NCBI GenBank assembly: GCA_014653385.1
Contig: JACWER010000009.1
Span: 1 to 56,385 of the forward strand
Origin: Pelagibacterales bacterium SAG-MED50
GTDB lineage: Bacteria > Pseudomonadota > Alphaproteobacteria > Pelagibacterales > Pelagibacteraceae
Length of the DNA: 56,385 nucleotides
Direction of reading: 5' to 3'
The stretch's first letter is position 1, and each line of letters opens with the position of its first letter. The translations under genes and the position numbers were made by a program. Below are positions 15,803-23,945 of this stretch, piece after piece. Under the pieces are notes generated by a model. The model was not told the DNA's origin and ran no database searches. It saw nothing but the letters and a program-made list of their open reading frames with translations.

Positions 15803-18286
15803 TTAGCTAAGATTTAAATTTTTTAAAATTTTAAATGGATTTCCACTTGAAACTTTTTTTACCAAGTTTTTTTTAAATTTTTTAACTGGATTGTATTTAA
15901 AATAAGTTTCACCATCTTTATCAAATATTTTATAATTCATTTTTTGTAAAAGTTTTTTGAAATTATCTTTACTACAGCCCAATAAGTTTAGCATTTCTGG
16001 TATAATTTTAATTTCTTTATTTTCTTTTGAGTCCGGTGAATTTATGATCAACATGAATAATCTTTCAAGGATGTCTATCCTTACAAATAAAGTATCAAAT
16101 TTTTCAAAACCACACAAAAGCATGAAATTTTTATTTTTATGCTGTTTATCATCTAAAAAATTTAAACCAAATGTAGGTGGTTTAATATTATAATATTTTT
16201 GATGAAAATTTTTCCATAATAATGTTCTTAGCGATACAGCTTCTGGTTTTATTAATTGATATAAAAATACATGATATCTTCCAAATTTTACGCCTAAGTC
16301 TCTTAAGATTTTTCTTTCATTCTGACCAAGAGACTTAAGGTATTCGTAGACCTGTTCTCTTTTTAACACACCATTATTTTCATAAAGTTGATATGCCAAA
16401 GCTTTGATTGACGAATTTTTATCTTTTAAATTTTTTAGATCAACTAAGCTTTTAAGAACTAAGTTAATTTTATCCTGTATCCATTTACTAATATATTCAC
16501 TTAGTTTCTGTTTTTGAATAGGTTCAATAATATCATCAACTATCAAATCAAAATTTGGATTTAAATAATCATGCCCAGTAGATAGTTTAGCAATAGGAAA
16601 ATCGTTCCAATAAATTTTAAAATCGTTATTTAATTTAATTAACCCTGTATCAATAATAGTCTGAATCCTTTTTTCTAATTCTGGTCCAATAGTTTGTCTC
16701 GCCGCCTTTTTTAATGACTTAATATCTGTCTCTAATGCACCTTTTTTTAAATCTAGTGCTAATTTAAGTCCATTTATTTTACCAATAAATTGTTCATCTA
16801 TCAGTATATCATTATTTTCAAGTATTTTTGTTTTGAATTCCATATCCTGTTTTAATCCTCTTGCTAAAACACTTGCTCTTTTATCAATAAATGTTTTGGT
16901 AAGTTCTTCATGAAGTCTATCTGAAAGTTTATCTTCTAGATGTTTTGTTTTTTCAATCCAATATTCTTGATTTTCTGTCCAATTATTTTTATTTGAAACA
17001 TAAGACCAAGTTCTAACATTTGCAATTCTATTTGATAAAGAATCTACATTTCCCTCTAATTTATCAAGTTTTATGAGCTGTAATCTCATAAATTCGTCTG
17101 TAATTTGATGTTTTTCACTACTTAAATATTTAAAAACATTTCCAATGACTTCATAATGATTTCCGTAAGTTTTTTTTACAAAATCAGGTATCTGGCAACA
17201 TTCCCATAAAAGACTAAGTAATTTTTTATCAAAATCTAAATTTATAAAACTTTTATCTTTTAAAAAATATTTAAGAGCTTTTTCATCCCCACATTCATGA
17301 ATTTTACGCAACCATCCCATCTGTGGTTTTTCCTCTAAAGATTTAATCAAACTTAGAGGATTATTAAAGTTCAAATTTGAGTTTCTCCAAAATAAAGTTC
17401 TAATTTCCTCAAATTTATGTCCTTCTATTAGTTCTACATCTTCAGCTGTAATCTCTTTACAATCACCTGTAATACCAAAACTTCCATCATTTAAATATCT
17501 TCCAGCTCTACCAGCAATTTGCCCTATTTCAGATAAATTTAATTTTCTCAATTTTTTTCCATCGAATTTTTTAAGATTAGAGAAATAAATATGATCTAAA
17601 TCCATATTAATACCCATTCCTATAGCATCAGTTGCTACTAAAAAATCAACATCACCTGACTGATAAAGTTCTACTTGGGCGTTTCTTGTCTTTGGACTCA
17701 ATGAACCCATCACAATGGCTGCCCCACCTTTTTGCCTCCTAATTAACTCAGCTATTGCATAAACTTCTTCTGCAGAAAAAGCTATTATTGCTGTCTTCCT
17801 ATTTATTCTTGAAATTTTTTTATGACCGGCATACGTCAATTTTGACAATCTTTCCCTGTTTATAAATTCAATATCGCCATCTAATTTTGAAATTATATTT
17901 TTGATAGTATGAGAACCCATGAGCATGGTAAGTTTTTCTCCTCTCATATTTAAAAGTCTATCTGTAAAAATATGACCTCTTTCATGGTCAGCACACATTT
18001 GAATTTCGTCAACACCAACAAAATCTAAATGTTTATCAATTGGCATAGACTCTACAGTACATAGAAAGTATTTAGCATTGGAGGGAATAATTTTTTCTTC
18101 CCCAGTTATTAAGGCAACTTTATCTGCACTAATTTTTTTTATTACTTTGTCGTAGACTTCTCTGGCTAATAATCTTAAAGGAAAACCTATCATACCCGTC
18201 TCAAATGAAAGCATTGTCTCAATAGCAAGGTGTGTTTTTCCTGTATTTGTTGGTCCGAGAACAGCAGTAATTTTGTGTTTAGTCAT
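15803..18286 (-). CDS. Suv3-like ATP-dependent RNA helicase
   Basis: An 827-residue superfamily 2 helicase resembling mitochondrial Suv3. Walker A is GPTNTGKTHLA (residues 11-21), the DEAD-box equivalent is DEIQ (93-96), motif VI is QIAGRAGRY, and GSLSPKTRNAQVELYQSGD marks the second RecA domain. The long C-terminal part (about 350 on) is helical, with a Suv3 C-terminal-like segment. Family members unwind RNA in degradation. It is the first gene of the TerB-fdxA-carD run. Confidence 0.9.
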   Translation of the reverse strand: MTKHKITAVLGPTNTGKTHLAIETMLSFETGMIGFPLRLLAREVYDKVIKKISADKVALITGEEKIIPSNAKYFLCTVESMPIDKHLDFVGVDEIQMCADHERGHIFTDRLLNMRGEKLTMLMGSHTIKNIISKLDGDIEFINRERLSKLTYAGHKKISRINRKTAIIAFSAEEVYAIAELIRRQKGGAAIVMGSLSPKTRNAQVELYQSGDVDFLVATDAIGMGINMDLDHIYFSNLKKFDGKKLRKLNLSEIGQIAGRAGRYLNDGSFGITGDCKEITAEDVELIEGHKFEEIRTLFWRNSNLNFNNPLSLIKSLEEKPQMGWLRKIHECGDEKALKYFLKDKSFINLDFDKKLLSLLWECCQIPDFVKKTYGNHYEVIGNVFKYLSSEKHQITDEFMRLQLIKLDKLEGNVDSLSNRIANVRTWSYVSNKNNWTENQEYWIEKTKHLEDKLSDRLHEELTKTFIDKRASVLARGLKQDMEFKTKILENNDILIDEQFIGKINGLKLALDLKKGALETDIKSLKKAARQTIGPELEKRIQTIIDTGLIKLNNDFKIYWNDFPIAKLSTGHDYLNPNFDLIVDDIIEPIQKQKLSEYISKWIQDKINLVLKSLVDLKNLKDKNSSIKALAYQLYENNGVLKREQVYEYLKSLGQNERKILRDLGVKFGRYHVFLYQLIKPEAVSLRTLLWKNFHQKYYNIKPPTFGLNFLDDKQHKNKNFMLLCGFEKFDTLFVRIDILERLFMLIINSPDSKENKEIKIIPEMLNLLGCSKDNFKKLLQKMNYKIFDKDGETYFKYNPVKKFKKNLVKKVSSGNPFKILKNLNLS

Positions 18287-18459
18287 TTCTACCTTTGGTG
18301 TACTTTTTTTTTTACCTACCAGATATTGTTGGTGTTAAAGAACAAAAATAGACTAAAACATGACCGAATCGGAGGGTAAAAAGTTCTCATTTTGTTATTA
18401 ACTCTTCTTAGTTTAGCATAATTGAGATTAATTTTATAATAATAATATACAAAACAAAA

Positions 18460-19686
18460 ATGCTAAAAAATTTAGTTAAAGATTTAAAACCATCCTCAAC
18501 TTTGTTGATCAACGAAACTTCTAGAAAATTAGAAGAACAGGGAAAAAAAATATATAAATTTGGTTTTGGGCAATCTCCATTTAAAGTTCCGGAAGATGTT
18601 GTTAATGAGCTTAAAGATAATGCACATCAAAATAAATATTTGCCAATGCAAGGTCTTTCTGGACTAAGAGATTCAGTTGCAAAATACACATCTAAAAGAA
18701 AAAATTATGACTATAAATCTGAAAATGTAATTATTGGACCTGGTTCAAAAGAATTAATGTTTTTATTACATGTTATATTTGATGGAGAAATTATATTGCC
18801 TGCTCCTAGTTGGGTTTCATATGCTCCTCAAGCAATATTAGGAAGAAATAAAATTCAAATATTACAAACAAATAGAGAAAATAACTGGTTTCCTACAGCT
18901 GCTGAAATTGAGGAAGTAGTTCTGAAAGATAAGAATAAAAACTATCTATTATTTTTAAACTCACCAAATAACCCATCAGGACAAATTTGTAAAAATTTAG
19001 ATGAAATATCTAAAATAGTTAATAAATATAATCTCATTATATTGTCTGACGAAATTTACTCAGAATTAACTTTTGAAAATAGTTTTATGTCTATATCTAA
19101 TTTTTGTCCTGAAAAAACAATTATTAGTACTGGATTGAGTAAATGGTGTGGAGCTGGAGGATGGAGATTAGGATATTTTTTAATTCCTGACAAATTAGTT
19201 GAAATCAAAAATATGATTAACGTATTGGCAAGTGAAACTTTTTCTGCTGTTAGTGCACCAATTCAATATGCTGCAATAAAAGCTTATGAGAATGACCATT
19301 CAAATTATATTAATAAATCTAGAAATATTTTAAGTGCAGTTGGAAATTATGTTTACGAAAATTTAAAATCAAATAAAGTTCTTATTAACAAACCTCAAGG
19401 AGGATTTTATTTAATGCCAGAGTTTTTAAATAAAGTATTTAATTCATCATCAGAGATGTGTGAAAGCATATTAAATGATACAGGTGTTGCTTTGTTGCCA
19501 GGTAGTGATTTTGGCTTTGCTCAAACTCAAATGTTAGCAAGATTAAGCTTTACTGATTTTGATGGCCAAGAGTTTATGAATAAAATTGAAGATAACCAAA
19601 AAATTGATAATGATCATATTGCAAAATTTGCTCCTAAGGTTGTGGAGGGTGTTGATAAGTTAAAAAGATGGTCAGAATCAATATAA
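18460..19686 (+). CDS. Class I/II PLP-dependent aminotransferase
   Basis: A 408-residue fold-I aminotransferase. The PLP-binding lysine lies in STGLSKWCGAGGWRLGY; NSPNNPSGQ, SDEIYSEL and the C-terminal LARLSF (substrate-carboxylate Arg) are the other conserved motifs. Substrate cannot be told from sequence alone; aspartate or alanine type aminotransferases are the nearest group. It is 73 bp upstream of the TAXI-TRAP genes on the same strand, so the transporter may bring in a substrate it uses, which is inference. Confidence 0.88.
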   Translation: MLKNLVKDLKPSSTLLINETSRKLEEQGKKIYKFGFGQSPFKVPEDVVNELKDNAHQNKYLPMQGLSGLRDSVAKYTSKRKNYDYKSENVIIGPGSKELMFLLHVIFDGEIILPAPSWVSYAPQAILGRNKIQILQTNRENNWFPTAAEIEEVVLKDKNKNYLLFLNSPNNPSGQICKNLDEISKIVNKYNLIILSDEIYSELTFENSFMSISNFCPEKTIISTGLSKWCGAGGWRLGYFLIPDKLVEIKNMINVLASETFSAVSAPIQYAAIKAYENDHSNYINKSRNILSAVGNYVYENLKSNKVLINKPQGGFYLMPEFLNKVFNSSSEMCESILNDTGVALLPGSDFGFAQTQMLARLSFTDFDGQEFMNKIEDNQKIDNDHIAKFAPKVVEGVDKLKRWSESI

Positions 19687-19759
19687 AATCACACTATACA
19701 TACCCGTCTAATTTTTGTTAAAATTGTTCTATAAAAATAACGATATAGGGGGAGAGAAA

Positions 19760-20765
19760 ATGAAAAAAATAATTACAACTCTATCAAGTGCTTTACTGAT
19801 ATTAGCCGCATCTTTATCATTAACTGGTGTTGCGAAATCAGCAGAGTTCTTTACGATAGGAACTGGTGGACCGACTGGAGTTTATTTCCAAACAGGTAAC
19901 GCTATTTGTAAAATGTTACACAAATCAGCAATTAGTGCTGAACACGGAAGAAAAAAAGGTTCTGCTAAAGCATATAGATGTACAGCACCATCAACTGGTG
20001 GATCAAACTATAATATTGGTCAAATTGCAGCTGATGAATTCCAATTTGGTGTTGCTCAGTCTGACTGGCAGTATCATGCAGTTAATGGAACTAGTAAGTG
20101 GGAAGGAAAACAATTTAGCGGATTAAGAGCTGTCTTTTCAGTTCACAACGAACCTTTTCAAATTTGGGCTAGAAAAAAAGCAAAAATCAAAGATTTTGCT
20201 GGCTTAAAAGGAAAAGTAGTTAATATTGGTAACCCTGGTTCAGGTCAAAGAGGCACTATGGAAGAGCTTATGAAAGCAATGGGTGTAGATAATAGTTATT
20301 TTAAATCTACAACTGAACTTACTTCTTCAGAGCAAGTAAAAGCTTTGTGTGATGGTAAAATTGACGCTTTTGGATATTCAGTTGGATTTCCTAATGGAGC
20401 CATGGAGCAAGCAGCAACTTGTGCAGCTAAAGCTTCACCGATTAATTTAACTGGTCCAGAAGTACAAGGTTTAATAGATGGTGCTGATTATTATGCGCAA
20501 GCTGTAATTCCTAAAGGTACTTATACAAAACAGAAAAAAAGATGCGACTACTTTTGGTGTAAAAGCTACTGTAGTAACAAGTGCATATGTTTCTGATGAC
20601 TTAGTATATCAAGTAGTAAAAGCTGTTTTTGAAAATTTTGATGATTTTAAAAAACAACATCCTGCTTTTGGATTTTTGGAAAAGAAAAACATGATTAAAG
20701 ATGGTCTGTCTGCTCCACTACATCCAGGTGCAATTAAATATTATAAAGAAGCTGGATTGATGTAA
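19760..20765 (+). CDS. TAXI-family TRAP transporter solute receptor, frameshifted
   Basis: Periplasmic binding protein for a TRAP transporter. The ATG is chosen for its strong ribosome site (GGGGGAGA, 19748-19755) and the signal peptide [19 protein letters not shown]; the mature part starts near [18 protein letters not shown], the TAXI hallmark. The frame breaks in the A7 run at 20534-20540: before it the peptide reads [11 protein letters not shown], and removing one A restores [14 protein letters not shown] through [15 protein letters not shown] to the stop at 20763-20765. Restored length is 334 residues, normal for TAXI. As given, translation ends early at 20596. Either a one-base sequence error or a recent inactivation. 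Confidence 0.9.
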
Positions 20766-20785
20766 TCCAAAATCTTAACTAAATT

Positions 20786-20818
20786 AAAAGGCCTGATTTT
20801 TAATCGGGCCTTTTTTTT
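20786..20818 (+). terminator. Rho-independent terminator after the TAXI receptor gene
   Basis: AAAGGCCTGATT pairs with AATCGGGCCTTT (one G-T pair) with a very short T loop, followed by eight T. It sits between the binding-protein gene and the permease gene, so it probably attenuates the transcript and keeps the receptor more abundant than the permease, as is common for binding-protein transporters. Confidence 0.85.
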
Positions 20819-20840
20819 ATAATGAGGTATCATCTTTATT

Positions 20841-23159
20841 ATGAGTCAAATCTTTAGTGAAAAAGTAAAAGATAAAATTAATGAGGATTTGTCTCCTACA
20901 AAAAACCTTACAGGTCTACATTTAAAGATTGTTGCATCAATTGCGATTATTTGGTCATTGTTTCAACTTTGGTATGCATCTCCATTTCCATTTATTTTTA
21001 ATTTTGGAATGTTTAAAGGATTGCCAGCAAGAGCAATTCATCTAGGTTTTGCATTAACTTTGGCATTTTTAATTTATCCAATTTCAAAAGGAAAAAAAAT
21101 TTCTGCATTTGACATTTTGATTAGTTTAATTGGAGCTTTTTCGTGCTTTTATATATATTTTTTTTATGATCAATTAGTAGATCGTGGAGGTGTTCTATTA
21201 AGTATTTTAATAGGAGATAGTTTTAAATTACCTGTTGAGTTAATTATAGGAAGTCTTGGTATTCTAATTTTGCTTGAAGCCACAAGAAGAGCAATAGGTC
21301 TACCATTAGTAATTATTGCTATTTGTTTCTTATTGTTTTCATATTTTGGAAGATATGCACCAGAAATAATTTCTCATGGTGGACTTTCACTTAATAGATT
21401 GGTTGGTTTTCAATGGTTGGATCAGGAGGCTATATTTGGAATTCCAATAGGAGTTTCTGTAGATTTTATTTTTTTATTTGTACTATTTGGTGCTCTTCTT
21501 GAAACAGCAGGTGGTGGGAAATATTTCTTAGACTTAGCTTTTGCAATGGTTGGTAAAATGAGAGGAGGACCAGCAAAAGCAGCAATTCTTGGTTCTGGAA
21601 TGACAGGCTTAATATCAGGGTCTTCAATCGCAAACACAGTTACTACTGGAACGTTCACAATTCCAATCATGAAAAAAACTGGATTTTCAAAAGAAAAAGC
21701 AGGAGCAATAGAGGTTTCCTCTTCTGTTAATGGTCAGATAATGCCACCAGTTATGGGTGCTGCGGCTTTTGTTATGGCAAGTTTTATAGGTGTTACTTAC
21801 TTTGAAGTTGTAAAACATGCATTTTTACCAGCAATAATTTCTTACATTGCTCTTTTTTACATATCTCATCTTGAAGCTTTAAAATTAAATTTAAAAGGGA
21901 TGGATGATGCAGATGTACCAAATTTAAAAAAAACATTTTTGTCAGGACTTCATTTTTTAATCCCAATCTTTGTTTTAATTTATATGTTAGTTTATTTAAG
22001 GTTCACTGCTTCATATTCTATTTTTTACGCAACAGTTTCTTTGATTTTAGTAAATCTAATAAATTTATTAATCAAAAATTCTTTTTCTAAAGACGCTCTT
22101 AAAATATGGTTTAACCAGACTATTGTTGGTTTTGAAAAAGGTGCCTTAAATATGGTTGGAGTTGGAATAGCTATAGCAACAGCTGGAATAATAGTTGGAG
22201 CAGTTGGGTCAACAGGATTAAGTACAAACTTAATTATTGTTATCGAGTCAATTGCTAAGGATAATGTTACAATATTATTATTTTTAACAATTATATTGTG
22301 TTTATTGCTAGGAATGGGATTGCCAACAACTGCAAATTATGTGGTTGTTGCTTCATTGATGGCAACAGTTTTAGTAGATGTTGGTAATGCGTCAGGATTT
22401 GTTTTTCCATTAATAGCAGTTCATTTATTTGTTTTTTATTTTGGATTAATGGCAGATGTCACACCACCCGTTGGACTAGCTTCTTATGCAGCAGCAGCTA
22501 TTTCTGGAGGCGACCCGCTTAAAACAGGTTTACAAGCTTTTTGGTACAGTTTAAGAACAGGTATACTACCTATTGTTTTTTTATTTAATCATGAGCTACT
22601 TTTAATTGGAATAGAAAATATTTGGCATGCATTAGTTGTGATAACAACTTCTTTAGCAGGAATATTAGTATTTACTTCAGCAACACAAGGTTGGTTTATT
22701 AATAAATTAAAATGGCATGAAATAATTATTTTTTTGATAATATCTATTTCTTTGTTATCTCCAGAGTTTGTTCTTAATAAATTTTATCCAAAATATAATT
22801 ATCTAGATATTGATAATATTAATTCACTTGTATTAGATCCAAAAAAAGAAGTACGTTTTAAAATCACTAGACCTAGTCCCTATGGTGAAAGATATAAGTT
22901 ATTTGTAATTGATAAAAATACTTTTGAAGAGGAGTATAACTTAGAAGATTATGGAATTAGTATAATAAAAGAAAAAGATAAAATTATTGTTGATAATTTA
23001 AAATGGAATGGAGTAGCTAAAAAAAGTGGTTTTGAAATGGGTGATTACATAAGTGAATTTAAGATAGAAAATTCGGATAGACCTAGCAAAATAGTTGTTT
23101 ATCCTATCGCAATATTATTCTTAATAATTTTTGGTTACTTAAATTATAGAAGAAAATAA
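20841..23159 (+). CDS. TRAP transporter fused 4TM/12TM permease
   Basis: A 772-residue inner-membrane protein fusing the small (DctQ-like) and large (DctM-like) TRAP subunits, the arrangement usual for TAXI systems. Family signatures include GSGMTGLISGSSIANTVTTG, SVNGQIMPPVMGAAAF and MGLPTTANYVVVA. After the last transmembrane helices there is a soluble C-terminal part (about 650-750, LDPKKEVRFKITRPSPYGE) resembling the DUF3394 extension seen in such permeases, then a final helix. Transport is Na+-driven in characterised TRAPs. Substrate unknown. Confidence 0.92.
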   Translation: MSQIFSEKVKDKINEDLSPTKNLTGLHLKIVASIAIIWSLFQLWYASPFPFIFNFGMFKGLPARAIHLGFALTLAFLIYPISKGKKISAFDILISLIGAFSCFYIYFFYDQLVDRGGVLLSILIGDSFKLPVELIIGSLGILILLEATRRAIGLPLVIIAICFLLFSYFGRYAPEIISHGGLSLNRLVGFQWLDQEAIFGIPIGVSVDFIFLFVLFGALLETAGGGKYFLDLAFAMVGKMRGGPAKAAILGSGMTGLISGSSIANTVTTGTFTIPIMKKTGFSKEKAGAIEVSSSVNGQIMPPVMGAAAFVMASFIGVTYFEVVKHAFLPAIISYIALFYISHLEALKLNLKGMDDADVPNLKKTFLSGLHFLIPIFVLIYMLVYLRFTASYSIFYATVSLILVNLINLLIKNSFSKDALKIWFNQTIVGFEKGALNMVGVGIAIATAGIIVGAVGSTGLSTNLIIVIESIAKDNVTILLFLTIILCLLLGMGLPTTANYVVVASLMATVLVDVGNASGFVFPLIAVHLFVFYFGLMADVTPPVGLASYAAAAISGGDPLKTGLQAFWYSLRTGILPIVFLFNHELLLIGIENIWHALVVITTSLAGILVFTSATQGWFINKLKWHEIIIFLIISISLLSPEFVLNKFYPKYNYLDIDNINSLVLDPKKEVRFKITRPSPYGERYKLFVIDKNTFEEEYNLEDYGISIIKEKDKIIVDNLKWNGVAKKSGFEMGDYISEFKIENSDRPSKIVVYPIAILFLIIFGYLNYRRK

Positions 23160-23585
23160 TTAACCGCCAGGACCTAAATTTGAAGGTTTAACTTTTAAAA
23201 TTTTCCAAACACCGGAGGCAGAAGTAATAATTTTATCATTACATCTCAATTCACAAAATAAAAATACAAGTGTATTTGTTTTTTTTAGTATTTTTGTATA
23301 TCCAGTTATTTCATCACCAACTTTAGATACACCAATAAATTTTAAGTCTAAAGAAATTGTAACACAGGGAGCATTGCCAGAAGCTCTGTGAGCTGCAGTT
23401 CCTGCCCCAGCATCTATCAATGCTGATAAATAACCACCATGAGTTATACTTGCTGCATTTAGATGATTTTCATTAATCGTAGATTTAAATTCATATTCTG
23501 TCTCTGATATAGTTCTAAATAAAACACCACCATTGTGCTTCATAAATCCTGGCTTAATACTTATTTGCTCAAACTCATTGCTCAT
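23160..23585 (-). CDS. PaaI-like hotdog-fold thioesterase
   Basis: A 141-residue hotdog-fold acyl-CoA thioesterase. The active-site region is ITHGGYLSALIDAGAGTAAHRA, with the HGG and the catalytic Asp, and TISLDLKFIG forms the following strand. Substrate uncertain; PaaI relatives act on phenylacetyl- or short acyl-CoA. It is encoded alone, directly abutting the convergent permease stop. Confidence 0.85.
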   Translation of the reverse strand: MSNEFEQISIKPGFMKHNGGVLFRTISETEYEFKSTINENHLNAASITHGGYLSALIDAGAGTAAHRASGNAPCVTISLDLKFIGVSKVGDEITGYTKILKKTNTLVFLFCELRCNDKIITSASGVWKILKVKPSNLGPGG

Positions 23586-23704
23586 AATTTTTTATAATAC
23601 AAAAGTTAAGATTAATAAAATTATTAATACAATCATAAAAAAATATATGACCGATCTCTGTAGTGATGCTTTTAATAGCCAATCTAACATTTCAGATTCC
23701 TTTT

Positions 23705-23781
23705 TGGTGGACCGCCCAGAACTCGAATCTGGAATCTCCCGGTTCGTAGCCGAGCGCCTTATCCAATTTGGCCAGCGGTCC
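23705..23781 (-). tRNA. tRNA-Arg (anticodon ACG)
   Basis: On the minus strand the acceptor arms are GGACCGC and GCGGTCC, with an encoded CCA. The anticodon stem CTCGG/CCGGG encloses loop CTACGAA, giving anticodon ACG (A34 is expected to be edited to inosine to read CGN). The T-arm contains TTCGAGT. Confidence 0.97.
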
Positions 23782-23863
23782 TCATTATTAATTTAATTTT
23801 AAAAACGTAATAAAGTTACTGTATTTTTGAATTTTATTAACAATTTTTGTTCAAATAAAATAC

Positions 23864-23907
23864 AGGTTTGCATAAAAAACCTTATTAATGTGCTAAATTA
23901 ACATTAA
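23864..23907. promoter_or_regulatory. Inverted repeats upstream of aceE, possible operator
   Basis: Two dyads occupy the 164-bp gap between tRNA-Arg and aceE. AGGTTT/AAACCT (23864-23882, 7-nt loop) is followed by TTAATGT-N9-ACATTAA (23885-23891 and 23901-23907), which ends 38 bp before the aceE ATG. The second has perfect 7-bp arms and the two-half-site form of a regulator binding site. In such AT-rich DNA short dyads arise by chance, so function is uncertain. Confidence 0.35.
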
Positions 23908-23945
23908 ATATACTTTTTTTTAGGTATATAAACCGATTTAAAATA

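Noticed and set aside
20531..20545. Programmed -1 frameshift in the TAXI receptor, since AAAAAAG is a known slippery sequence
   Set aside because: The intact C-terminus needs a +1 shift; the -1 frame stops within a few codons.
23533..23796. Plus-strand frame across the thioesterase start and tRNA-Arg
   Set aside because: It covers a tRNA on the other strand and resembles no protein.
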